From Patagioenas fasciata (Eukaryota; Chordata; Aves; Columbiformes; Columbidae), in contig NC_092520.1 of the NCBI RefSeq assembly GCF_037038585.1, positions 4,147,501 through 4,211,500 on the forward strand: 64,000 nucleotides of DNA, given 5' to 3'. Positions within the stretch are counted from its first letter, which is position 1; each line of letters opens with the position of its first letter. The notes under the pieces are model-generated. The model ran no database searches. It was given only the letters and a program-made list of their open reading frames with translations, and was not told the origin of the DNA. Positions 46,061 to 57,424 of this stretch are shown here, piece by piece. Made by a program: the position numbers and the translations under genes.

Positions 46061-49000
46061 CTCAGGTTTTGAGAACTGCAGCATCCTGTAGTTCACTGAG
46101 GGCAGGAGAGCCCAGATGAGCTCTGTGCTGCTGTCTGTATCCAAGGCAGGCATGGGAAAGCAGCTCTGGGTATGTCCAAACTGCTGTGAAATTCAAACTG
46201 GGACAGCGTGGCAGACACCACTCTCCTTGATGACATGTGACATCTCTTACATGACTGTTTCATTTCATATTCCAAACACTCCCTAAATTTGTGCAAGGAT
46301 CTTGCTGCCAGGCATAGGAGAAAGGTCTCTTAGGGACCATATCTCGCACTTGCAAAACAAGTCATGGCCATATACTGCCATTGTCACCTCTTAGCTCTGA
46401 TGGAAGAGATAAAACAGGGGAAGGGGGGGAGGGTGTTTATTGTGAGTATCGCTATAAGAGAAGCCATCAAGGAGTGATTTTTCACTTCAATGCCTTGCTG
46501 GAGAAATCTCAGCTTAAAGAAAGGGCTTCACCAAAAGAAGAAGAGAAACAATATTATTCAGGTAATCTAACGTTGTGCTTCAGAAAGCATAAGAAGTTTA
46601 CATGGGAGGGTGAGTAAGCCATTTTTCACACGGTTGAGGGTATTGCACAGCTCACCAGCTGCATCCTGGGAAGAGTCTCATCTTCCCAATGAACAGTTGC
46701 TATCTGAGAAGATGGGATTAACTGGAACAATGGTCTGACTGGACCATTGGACTGTAAAAATTGGCTTTGTCTGAGTACCCATTCTATTCCCTTGCCTCCC
46801 CTTTGAAAACACATATCAGGATAGATCACAACTCTCTGTCCCACCAAACTGGGAGGTGGGTTGCTGCTTGCATTCAAAGATAGGGCACGTACAAGCAGAT
46901 GTCAGAAGTGTTGGACCTTGTTTCAGTTGGGTGTTTGAAAAAGTCACGACACTTAGCACAACTACTGAACTAGATAAGAGATAGAAGGGCAGCCCCTATC
47001 TCAAAAAGCAATGAAAGGCACCCATGCGTCCACACTTCAATATGAACTCAGCCTGCTATGTTTGGGGCAGGTTTTTTATTTAGAAAGGTACATTTCAGAG
47101 TTCACAGTGTGTCTGGTGTAGTTGTATTCCTTAGGTCAGCCGTGGTCTCTCATCGCTCTGCCTTGGCTTTTGCTATGGAGGAACTTCCAGATGTCAGGCC
47201 AGGAAAACACCTGAACTCATTCTTAAGAATCCTTGATTTCAGTCATATACAACTAGTTTATGTTTTCCTCTAAGCTGTTTTCCTTTCTTTGCTATCAATT
47301 TCACCTTAAAAACAATTTTCATGGTGCTTTGTCACCCCAGTTATCAGGTGTTTACAGGTCCTGTCCAGTTGCCATCTTGCAATAATCTGTACATGCAGCA
47401 TTGATATTGGATAAATATTGCCTAAAAGACTTCAAGGCTGAGCTTAAGCTAGATTTGTAGGGTGGAAACCGTTGGAAAACAAACACAGGAGTTCCCAGGC
47501 ACATTAAACATTTGACCTGATAGTGACTGAGTCACCAGCATCACATTGCAGCGACAGAGGCAAACACTGGCCTACCACAGGGAAAGACCTGGAACAACAC
47601 ACGAAATCATCACAGATTTTAAGAGCTGGGTAGACCAGATAGAGTCAATCTCCAGTTCACAAGTACTTCTAGTGTGATACAGGCGCCACTGCCCTTGTCA
47701 TACTCTCTATTCCCATATTTCCCAATGCAACCCTGGTACAGAAGCCCTGACACCAGGCTGTCATCTCTGGAGGTTGCTTTATAAAGTGTGTGCTGTGCTG
47801 AAACTGCACGGGGAACATGTGAAAAGAAGAGGAAGAATGCAATTGGTGACAGCTCCTGCTACAGACTGAAACTGGAGGCACAATGGACGCGAGGCTGTCT
47901 GGATTGTCTTCAAGTTGTCCAGAAAATAAGGAAGATTTGGAAAGAGGAGAAGGAGGAGAGTGGTGGTGGACCCAGAGCATCTTCCACATTGCTTGCAGGA
48001 GCTTAGCTCTAATGAGATGCTCTGGCTGAGGACACAAGAACAGAAGGGGTCCCTGGAAGACCTTTCTAGCCTAATTTTTATGTCCCATATCTGATTTAAT
48101 CTCCTAATAAAGGCATGAGGAACTTCAGTGATTTCCTTGAATCTCTTCTTTACCTGAAGTGCCTTGGGATCTGGTGGGATGAGTCCTGACTTCTCATAAT
48201 CATTTGGCTTAAAAGGTTAAAAACTTCTCCTTCCATCACTCCATTTTGGATAACATATGAACATCCGATATGGAAGGATCTCCCAAACCTTGCACCCCTA
48301 TAACCACCGATCACCAAATAACCCCATCCAAGCAGGTCACCTCCCGCAACAGCCACATCTTAGGAATATCTCTGCCTGCCCTCGCTCTCTGCAAGTATTT
48401 TGTCATATGCTTTTGCATGACAGGCAGATCAGACTCCGTCCAGTAATGGATTAGCAGAGCTCATCGACCTGTCCTAACCAGACCTCCCCTGAACTAAACA
48501 GGAGCCACACTGGATCTTGCCTGTTTCCATTTCTGGAGCTAATTATTGCCAGCTAAACAGCACCAGGCTTTTCCTTTTTCTCTTTGCCATGCTTGTTAGC
48601 ATTGTTTCTTCCAGCAGCTTTTCATCTCAATGGAGGCATTTGTGCCTGGCTGACATTTTAATTCTTTCCAGCTGCATCTGAACAAAATGACACAAATTAA
48701 GTGGAAGGGCTTGGGGAAGAGGGCGAAGGAAGCTCCCAGCCCCCAAAGCCTGTCCCACAGGGAGGGTTTTGTGCTCGGGGCAGCAGATGCTCAGAAGGTA
48801 GAAAGCCTTTGATGCCACGCTGACAGCCCGGTCCAGTCCTGGGGATGTTAAGCTTCCTCGCCCTGAAAGTCATGGTGTGGAAACTTAGAGGTGAAGAATT
48901 TGCAAGGTCACCCTGCAGAGCAGTGACACACATTTGCCTTTATTTAGAGAAAGCTTCCCAAGGCAACGTGCTGCCGTAGGTACATACCTGGGTTTAGGGA

Positions 49001-50390
49001 CCCCTCCACCTAAGCAAGTGAGGTTCAGCAAGCTCCTGCCTGACCTATGAAGGGTCTTCAGCTGAATTACGCTGGTTAAAGACAAATAAAGACAATCAGA
49101 CTGCCAGGTTGTGGATCTCTTTTTAGCAATACACAGGAATCCCAGCTACGAACTAAGAGCTCTCTGGGTAAAACACTGCATAAATACAGACTAGAAAGCC
49201 TGCTTATATACCTAAAGAAGTCCAAAGAGGTGCATTACAACTATTTGTATATATATATATACTTAGGTATATATATATTTTTTTTTTTTTAATATAATTT
49301 TTTTTTGCTTTAGAGATGCCAAGCTGCATGTTTCAGAACCTAAGCCCTCTAGCCAAAGCTAGGACAAAAAGATATGTCAAAAGAAGAACTAAAGGCAAAA
49401 AGCCTTAGCAGTTAGTATTGACCACAGGGAACTAGATCAGACTGGTTCAATAAACCACAGGGCAACACAATTAGACTGATGCTGGATTAAGCCTGCTCTG
49501 AAACCAGCAAACGAAATCGGAGATGTTTGCTTGCCACATTTGTGTTACTGCAGCCTCATATTAGTGAGCAGGGATGGGAAAAAGCTTTGGCCTTTCAGAG
49601 GTTCCTCATTCTAGCACCACACTCATGGCCACACCATGGCTCCCAGTTTTAAGACACCTGGAGCCTTTCCTCCCTGCTTGCTGTGCGGACACATCCCCAT
49701 CACATTGGCACATCTTTCAACATTTAGGAAGGATATATTTTTCACACTCAGCTACTCTCTTTGTGCTTTGGACAGATTTTTGAAGGTCTTGTAGTGCCTA
49801 ATATTCATATCCCTTGGCTGTTGTTTCACATCAAGCATTTTGAAGCCCAGTTCCTTGCCTGAGAGAGAAGAGTTTGTACTATGGTCGGAAGGTGCAGCTA
49901 TGGTTGTCACCAGAACTAGCAAGGGGCTACCTGGCTCAGACACCAGTAGCACTGTAGCCACATTAACTGGATGGTCCAACATCCCCAGGAGCTTCCCATT
50001 TCAGCACACAACAGTGGACAGGAACCGGTAAAGGAGGTGGTAAAGGAACTGGAGATTGGGGACTGCAAGAGACCACAGAGAAGTCAGATACAGGAGGTGA
50101 AGAAAGAAAGTGGAAGAGAAGGGACAGACATGAATACAGTTCCTGGTGAGCTGGTTGTCATCACGTGAAATGCTCGTGCTTTCTCTGCCCCAGGCTCCAA
50201 AAAGGTAGCAACATTGGGTCTGCAGAGACCATCCCAACTTTTGACACCAGACCAAAGTGCCTGCATGGGGAACCAAATTGCTCAATGTCGTGCTAGAGCC
50301 TGGGGCAGCTCAGGGACACTCCTGTGTGGTGATGTGGATCTTAGCAGGCCCAAATCAGCTTCTGGGGGCATCTATTCCTCTTCACTAACT
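46061..50390. other. Intergenic, no gene seen
   Basis: 4.3 kb without CR1. It contains an AT repeat with poly-T (49247-49308). Frames have no known domain. Confidence 0.45.
49247..49308. repeat. Interrupted (AT)n with poly-T runs
   Basis: GTATATATATATATACTTAGG, then TATATATATATT and T runs of about 14 and 9. Confidence 0.88.
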
Positions 50391-50512
50391 ACAGAATCAT
50401 AGAATCATTTTGCTTGGAAAAGACCTTTAAGATCACTGAGTCTAACCATTGATCTAACACTGCCAAGTCCACCCTAAAGCATCACATCTACACATCTTTT
50501 AAATACCTCCAG
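50391..50512 (-). mobile_element. CR1 3'-end fragment, group C
   Basis: ACAGAATCATAGAATCATTTT, GCTTGGAAAAGACCTTTAAG, CTACACATCTTTTAAATACC. Confidence 0.88.
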
Positions 50513-51848
50513 AAAGAATCAAGCATGTCTGAGGTCCCAGCCCACAACCCTCAGGAATTCAAGTTGCTTTTAGTGGCAGAAGAAATATCCCAGGGAGGAC
50601 CATGCCAATGAAGGAGAAGTGAAGATGTTTTCCAGTGCTAGATTTGTCAGATGCCTCAGAAACTAATGCAAACAGCAGATTCCCACTTATGAAAACCACC
50701 TGTGTGTCTATCTTCCCCACATGGTATGGGGTGTAAGACCCATTTTTCTAGGTGATAAGGGCTTCTTTCAGGTGGTGGAGTTGATGAACAAATGTGATTC
50801 TGGCAGGTTTTCAAAGCACCCATCCTAGCACCCAAGGAAACATCACTGGGATGTGCTGAACTGAGAAACGAGGAGCAGGAGAGGGGAAAAGGCTTGCTGC
50901 TTTCAGCCTTTGCCATGATGTTTTGTTTTCTTTTTAAAGATGTATTTGAACATCTCTCAGCAGGGGTCTGGAGTTATGAATACTGCCAGTCATTCATTCT
51001 GCTGCCCAGCTTACAGTGTAAGCTTACAGCTTACAAATCTATGCAGATCTAAAATATTTGCAATCAAAACTGAGCTCCAGGGCACTTAGTTATTTATTTC
51101 ATTTTTCTGTCTCTCTGTATATCCTCATGATGCTAACTTTGAAAGGAGGAGGCACAGAAAGGAGCAGAGGGCGGAGGAGATAATAAGAATTTCCTGATTT
51201 ATAAAGGGCTGTTGGGTTTGTTTGGTTTGGGTTTTGTGTTGTTTTTTTGCTTTGTTTCATTTTGTTTTGGTTTTTGTTTTTTTTCTTGCAGAAAGGATCT
51301 CTGTCCAGTAAATCAAATTCCTTCGGGTATTTAAAGGAATGCGACGATATCCCTCTGTTATTTCCCTTAGAGTCCTTGCACCTCAGGCTGTGGTTTCTTG
51401 ATACATTTTCTTTCGCAGCAACATCAGCTTAAACAATTGCCTCCCAGTCCTTATCCCTTACCCCCTCCCGTATCATGGTCTAGTACCACAAAGCTGTGGC
51501 TGAGTAGAGAAGGATAAAAACAATCAGGGAAGCAATTGATTGCCTCCAAAAAATACATTTTGGCTATGTTGGTTTTAAGCTGGATCCATTCCCCAAACCA
51601 GCTCTCAGCAGAGCAGCTGTGCTGGCAGGGGAAAAGGGATGGCAAGCAGCAGCACAGCGGCAGGAACGAGAGGCATAGGGAGGCAGAGCAGAAAACCTGT
51701 CAAATACAACGTACCTTGAAGCTAAAGACTCAATTAGTGGCTTTTCATGCAGCTGTTTCTTGAGAAAAAATACAGTAAATCACAGGTTTTGCATCTTCCC
51801 CAACATGCAGTCATGTTTGGAGCATCTGAGGTATTGATGGTTGAAACA
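50513..51848. other. Intergenic, no gene seen
   Basis: Contains a G/T-rich low-complexity run at 51211-51292; otherwise nothing recognised. Confidence 0.45.
51211..51292. repeat. G/T-rich low-complexity stretch
   Basis: Units such as GTTTGGTTTGGG and GTTTTGGTTTTTG with T runs, similar in texture to 34895-34990 and 20147-20195. Confidence 0.8.
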
Positions 51849-51982
51849 CCAGCCCTGGAAGTACTTAAAAGATGCAGAGATGAGATTCTTAGGGACAAGG
51901 TTTAGTGACAGTGTTGGGTTAATAGCTGGAATAAATTATCTTGATGGTCTCTTCCAACCAAAATCATTCTACGATCCTATGA
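51849..51982 (+). mobile_element. CR1 3'-end copy, group C
   Basis: CCAGCCCTGGAAGTACTTAA, GGGACAAGGTTTAGTGACAG, GGTCTCTTCCAACCAAAATC, tail ATTCTACGATCCTATGAT. Degenerate, so relatively old. Confidence 0.9.
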
Positions 51983-52057
51983 TGCAGAGCCCCTCCCCAG
52001 CAGGAGATGAGGATGGACTAGAGTGCTCTGAGATCTATGTAAGAAGAAAGTCTGGAA

Positions 52058-53007
52058 AGACCCAACTGGGGCCTATATTATTCAATATATTCATCGATGA
52101 TTTCGACGAGGGAACAGAGTGACTGTCAGCAAGTTTGCTGGGGACACCAAGCTGGGAGGAGTGGCTGACACGCCAGAGGCTGTGCTGCCATCAGAGACCT
52201 GGACAGGCTGGAGAGCTGGGCGGGGAGAAATGGAATGAACTAGAACAAGGGCAAGTGTAGAGTCTTGGATCTGGGCAGGAACAACCCCAGGTTCCAGTGT
52301 AAGTTGCGAATGACCTGTTGGAGAGCAGTGTAGGGGAAAGGGACCTGGGGGTCCTGGGGACAGCAGGGTGACCATGAGCCAGCACTGGGCCCTTGTGGCC
52401 AGGAAGGCCAATGGTACCTGGGGTGGGTTAGAAGGGGGTGGTCAGTAGGTCAGAGAGGTTCTCCTGCCCCTCTGTTCTGCCCTGGGGAGACCACCCCTGG
52501 AATATTGTGTCCAGTTGTGGCCCCTCAGTTCCAGAAGGACAGGGAACTGCTGGAGAGAGTCCAGCGCAGCCACCAAGATGCTGAAGGGAGTGGAGCATCT
52601 CCCGTGTGAGGAAAGGCTGAGGGAGCTGGGGCTCTGGAGCTGGAGAAGAGGAGACTGAGGGGTGACCTCACTCATGTTTACAGATATGGAAAGGGTGAGT
52701 GTCGGGAGGATGGAGCCAGGCTCTTCTCAGTGACAACCAATGATAGGACAAGGGGTAATGGGTTCAAACTGGAACACAGGAGGTTCCACTTAAATTTGAG
52801 AAGAAACTTCTTCTCAGTGAGGGTGTCAGAGCCTGGCCCAGGCTGCCCAGGGAGGTTGTGGAGTCTCCTTCTCTGCAGACATTCAAACCCGCCTGGACAC
52901 CTTCCTGTGGAACCTCAGCTGGGTGTTCCTGCTCCATGGGGGGATTGCACTGGATGAGCTTTCCAGGTCCCTTCCAACCCCTGACATTCTGGGATTCTGT
53001 GATTCTG
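52058..53007 (+). mobile_element. CR1 copy, group A, longest here, with reverse-transcriptase end of ORF2
   Basis: Starts in the reverse-transcriptase part of ORF2: a frame at 52064-52122 reads LGPILFNIFIDDFDEGTE. After a stop, SKFAGDTKLGG can be read, where the family has FADD, so the second catalytic-site residue is changed. The copy then runs through GGAACTGCTGGAGAGAGTCC and AGGTTCCACTTAAATTTGAG to the tail CATTCTGGGATTCTGTGATTC. 5'-truncated, frameshifted, not functional. Confidence 0.94.
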
Positions 53008-53882
53008 AGACCTGTGCACCTTTGAGCCACATCTCTGCTCTTCCAAGCCTGGGATATGAGGAAGATTTTGTGTTATGTATATGGAAAATGGAACAGGATG
53101 AGCACTGTAAGGACTCTTGGAATGATTTCAAGCTCCTGAAGTCTTTGTAGAAATAGTCTTGGCTATTCAAACAATTCATTGAGGTGGCAATATTAATAAA
53201 TGGATGGGTGGAGCTGCAGAGAAGAAAGATCCCACGCTGCTACCATGAGCTCCTGGAAAGGGCTACAAAGGAGCAGGGGATGGAAGAGAGTAAAAAATAA
53301 CATCAAGCAGCAAGAACACAGGCAGTTCTGGTTTAGGTGTGAAGATGAACAAGGCAGTGGTGGAGCTGTCTGAGGAGAAGAAGGACTTTCCTCCTGTTTG
53401 TCTTTTGCTGAGGGGCAGAAAGGGCAGCAGGGGGAAGGGATTGAGTCTATGCAGAATGTTAATGAGGCTGAGGCAACGCTGCTCGGTGTCGAGCTGAACG
53501 TGCCTAAGGGACCCTCCAGGGATGATTACTCAAACTGACTTTCAGAAAACGCCACTGGGACACTCCGGGCTCTGCACGGAGTACACAGTGCAATACGTCT
53601 TCACATGGTGAGATTGACACAGGGATGATGGATATCAGCAGTGCAAGAATTCTCTTTAAGGGGAAAAAAGTAATTAACTTCGGAAACAAGGATTGGGGCT
53701 GAATGCACGTGGGCATGTTTTGTGCAGGGCTGGATTCAAAAAGAGCTGGGTGAGATGGGTGTGCAATGCCGGTGGATGTGTCTCCCTGTTGAGCGTGTGC
53801 TGAGGGGGGCGGAGGGTTGTCCTTAATTTCAAGATCAAGCCCTGAAGTTGCAAAGGACTCAGAAGAGAAGGAGGATTATCTT
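53008..53882. other. Intergenic, no gene seen
   Basis: Mixed sequence between two CR1 copies; nothing recognised. Confidence 0.45.
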
Positions 53883-54270
53883 AGAATAATAGAATGGTTT
53901 GGGTTGGAAGGGACCTTCAAAGCTCATCCAGTGCCACCCCTGCCATGAGCAGGGACATCTTCACCAGCTCAGGTTGCTCAGAGCCCCGTCCAGCCTGACC
54001 TGCAATGTCTCCAGGGATGGTTCATCCACCACCTCTCTGGCCAACCTGGGCCAGGCTCTCACCACCCTCAGTGTAATAAATTTCTTCCTGGCCTGAATCT
54101 CCCCTCTTTTAGTTTAAACCCATCACCCCTTGTCCTATCGCAACAGGCACTGCTCACAAGTCTGTCCCCATCTTTCTTATAGGCCCCTTTTAAGTCTGGA
54201 AAGGCTGCAATAAGGTCTTCCAAGAGCTTCTCTTCTCCATGCTGAACAACCTGAACTCTATCAGCCTTTC
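53883..54270 (-). mobile_element. CR1 truncated copy, group B
   Basis: AGAATAATAGAATGG, TTGGGTTGGAAGGGACCTTC, CCTCTCTGGCCAACCTGGGC, CTTTTAAGTCTGGAAAGGC, GAGCTTCTCTTCTCCATGC. Confidence 0.93.
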
Positions 54271-57172
54271 ACCATGGCAAGAGAGAAATCACTGCACATC
54301 CATCAGAGAAACCATGTCTGTGTCTTCTTATTATCTTACTGTGAGGGTGTGTTTTGCAGTTAACGCCTCCCTAATTAACACAAAAACAGAGGAAGGGAAA
54401 ATACATAACACCCTTCCACTTTACCAGAAGGCCACCCAGACAAGCTGGTTGTCTCATGGGTGCCCCAAGCTACCTTGCATATTTAGGCACATCTAAGGAT
54501 GTTAGCACGGGGTTTGTGCCTGTGGTTGGAGGAGAAAAAAGCCTCCTCCAGCTTTTACCATTCCTTATCAAGAGCTGTAATTTGTTTCTGAGGCTTTGCC
54601 TCAGCTGCAACACCACCCCTACTTCAAACTAAAACCATTTTGCTTCCACACCCAGTTCAGCATGCTAAGCAACAGCAGTATCCACACACTTACTGGGAGG
54701 TCCTTCACAAAGCACAAGTATTTATCCAAATAACTAAGAACAACCTAATGTCTTTCCCTACCACCTCAGAAAAAGCAACAGGTTGTTCCCATTAAACCCC
54801 AAGGAGTATTCTTCACCATGACGCAATATCTTGGGGAGAGAAAACAAAGGCGTATTGGGCAAAAAATACCAAACTTCATTTCAGGGTTCACGTTTTAGCA
54901 TCTTGTAACTCAAAAACTCCTTCATTGTTTTCAGTCTGCTCTGGCACCGCTGTTTTCCTTTGCCTTCTGTTCTAACCCAAATTTATTTTGAAGCCAAAGC
55001 TACAAAAAAAAAATACTGATACTGGGCTTTATTACGGAAAGGTGATTACACCTTTGCTCAGGGGATGCTGTTGCCTGTTCAGGACTCCTGGCTGGTTTTG
55101 GCAGCAGCCCTGACATTCGTGGCGGTGGGCGGATGTGAAGGAAGACACTGCTCCCATCCTAACGAGCTAAGATTAATGCCTACCGTGACAACCCTATTCA
55201 GCACACTTGTCAAGCCAGCTCACGTTCCTGCTCTGAATTGCCCTCTGAAGAGGTCTCTCTCTTTTTCTCTCCACTGGCTGTACCTTAGGTGACTGTGTTC
55301 ATGACCTGAGCACACAAACTAAGGCAGCAGAAAGGTTCCTGGGGGAGGTTTTGTCTTTCTGCACCCTTAGGATCCAAAAGCATTTGTTTGGCTAATGCAC
55401 TTGGATAGTTCTCCTTGTTTTCTGCAATTTCTGTTGGTTATTTGAATGGATGTCAGGGTATGAGTCACATCACCTAAGTTTACACATTTAAAAAAGATCA
55501 GCATTTAGTCTAACTATTGTCTTTATAGGCAGGCAAAAGAGACTTTCAGATGGCAGCTCAGCCAATCCACTTTGGACTCATACATTAGGGTGTTTTGAAT
55601 CGATTTGCACAAGTGCCTTTCTCTTTACACCCACTAGGGAAGCACCCCTGGACACCTTGACTAGTCAGTTCCAAAGACAAATGTGTTTTCTGTTCCAGTA
55701 TTTTACATTTCCACAGATCTTCATTTCCTGTGAGTGCTTAGAAAGCTATTACCTTACCTTTCAGTCTAATTCTCCTTTCCAGATGTTCTGTGTGAAAATG
55801 TAGAAAGGCTTTTTTTCTTTTTTTTTTAAATGATGAGCCAAAAGAAAGAAAGAGAAATACCTTCTAGAAACATCAGGGACATTGGTTTAGAAATATGAAA
55901 AAACAATAGATTTTCATGGTTTGGAACAATATTGCAGTTAAACTAAGGGTTTTTGTCAGATTTCTCTTGAGTAGTTCATCATTTCGAATTCATTAAGAGG
56001 TTATTTGTGTTTAGAGTGAGAGTGACCAAGCTGCAGTAAAGGCCCAAGGTTATTATCCCAAACCTTAACTTGAAATTACCCAAATCCTCTTTGAAGGCTG
56101 AAGTAGTTTATATCAGTCAGGGAAGGGTCCTAGCTCAATACTTCAGTTAGAAATCCATGATGAGTAGGATGAACTTGGGTCAAGTTAGGTAGATGATCTC
56201 AAAAAGTATTTGACATAACCTCATTAGAAGAAGCTGCTAAGAAATGTGGCTGAGTTTGAAAGCCCTGGACTGGTCTGAAAAGTGATGCTTTGCCTTGCCA
56301 GAATTTAAAGAAATGAAAAACAGAGCTGCAGGAGGTCAATGCAGTCAAGGTCAACAGAGCTGTGAGCAGAACATCCCAGTGGTGACAGGAAAGCCAAATT
56401 CCACCCTGACATCTTGATACTCCTGCGGTGAGTTCATCTCAGATGGAGGAAGCTGGGATTTCGGACTTCAAAGCGTGACTCTCCAAAATGTGAAAAAAAA
56501 TCGAGCAGGAAATGATTCATTTAGGCTCATCCATCTTTGGATGCCTACCCTCAAGGGAATGGAAGCAGAATCCTCTGTTATCTTGGATTATTCTGGTCTG
56601 AACTTGTGTAAAAGAGATGAAACTCTGGTCAGATCCTCATAGCTTCTCATGAGGAACCACTTGCATCACCACGGTGGTGAGAAAATGAGACCTCTCACCT
56701 TACGACAGTCCTCATCTGGTGAGATCTCAAGTTCAACACCACATTCTGCGTAAGTTCAATACTGAGCTCATGGTCTAACCTTCTCTTAATGAAGAGCCAA
56801 AGCCCACCACATGCTCTACACCACACAGCAGAGGTGGCTGCACCCTTTTTCTCACTCCTGGACCTCCCCTGTGGATCCTGCACCACGAAGTTGTTTCGCT
56901 GTCTGCTTCCTACTAATTTCAGACACTCGTATGCCTGATTCTGGACTGTGGATCTTTCTCAGTTCCTGGAAACTGAGACCTTCCAGTTTCATGTTACCCA
57001 AGATCAAACCAACAGCCTCCAAAGCTGCAAAAATCAAATATTTAATTTTGAGCTAAATAGTAAGCTTTGCATGCAGCCCCTGGTATACCTACCCTCTGTG
57101 GATGAGCAGACAGGTACCACACAATGCCCTTGGAAGAGGGAGAGAACAACGACCACAAACATCTTATTATTA
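54271..57172. other. Intergenic, no gene seen
   Basis: About 2.9 kb of mixed sequence without CR1 or recognised exon. Short A/T runs near 55005 and 55810-55830. Confidence 0.45.
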
Positions 57173-57424
57173 TGATATTAGGAACAATTTCTTCATGGAA
57201 AGGGCTGTCAGGCATTGGAACAGGCTGCCCAGGGCAGTGGTGGAGTCACCATCCCTGGAGGGGTTGAATAGACACAGCGGTGAGGTTCTCAGGGACATGG
57301 TTTAGTGAGATCTCTAGAGGTCCCTTCCAATCCCTAACATTTTGTGATTCTGTGATAGCATTGGTTTAACAGTTGGACTTGCTGATCTTGAGGATCTCTT
57401 CCAACCAAAATGATTCTATGATTT
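57173..57424 (+). mobile_element. CR1 3'-end copy, group C, split by a nested CR1 tail
   Basis: GGAACAATTTCTTCATGG, GGAACAGGCTGCCCAGGGC, CATCCCTGGAGGGGTTGAAT, GGGACATGGTTTAGTGA; then a foreign block at 57309-57355; then TTGGTTTAACAGTTGGACTT and the tail CAAAATGATTCTATGATTTT. Confidence 0.92.
57309..57355 (+). mobile_element. Nested CR1 3'-end fragment inside another CR1
   Basis: GATCTCTAGAGGTCCCTTCC, AATCCCTAACATTTTGTGA and TTCTGTGA make a CR1 3' end of a different group. It interrupts the group C 3' UTR between TTTAGTGA and the continuation at about 57357. Only about 47 bases. Confidence 0.8.
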
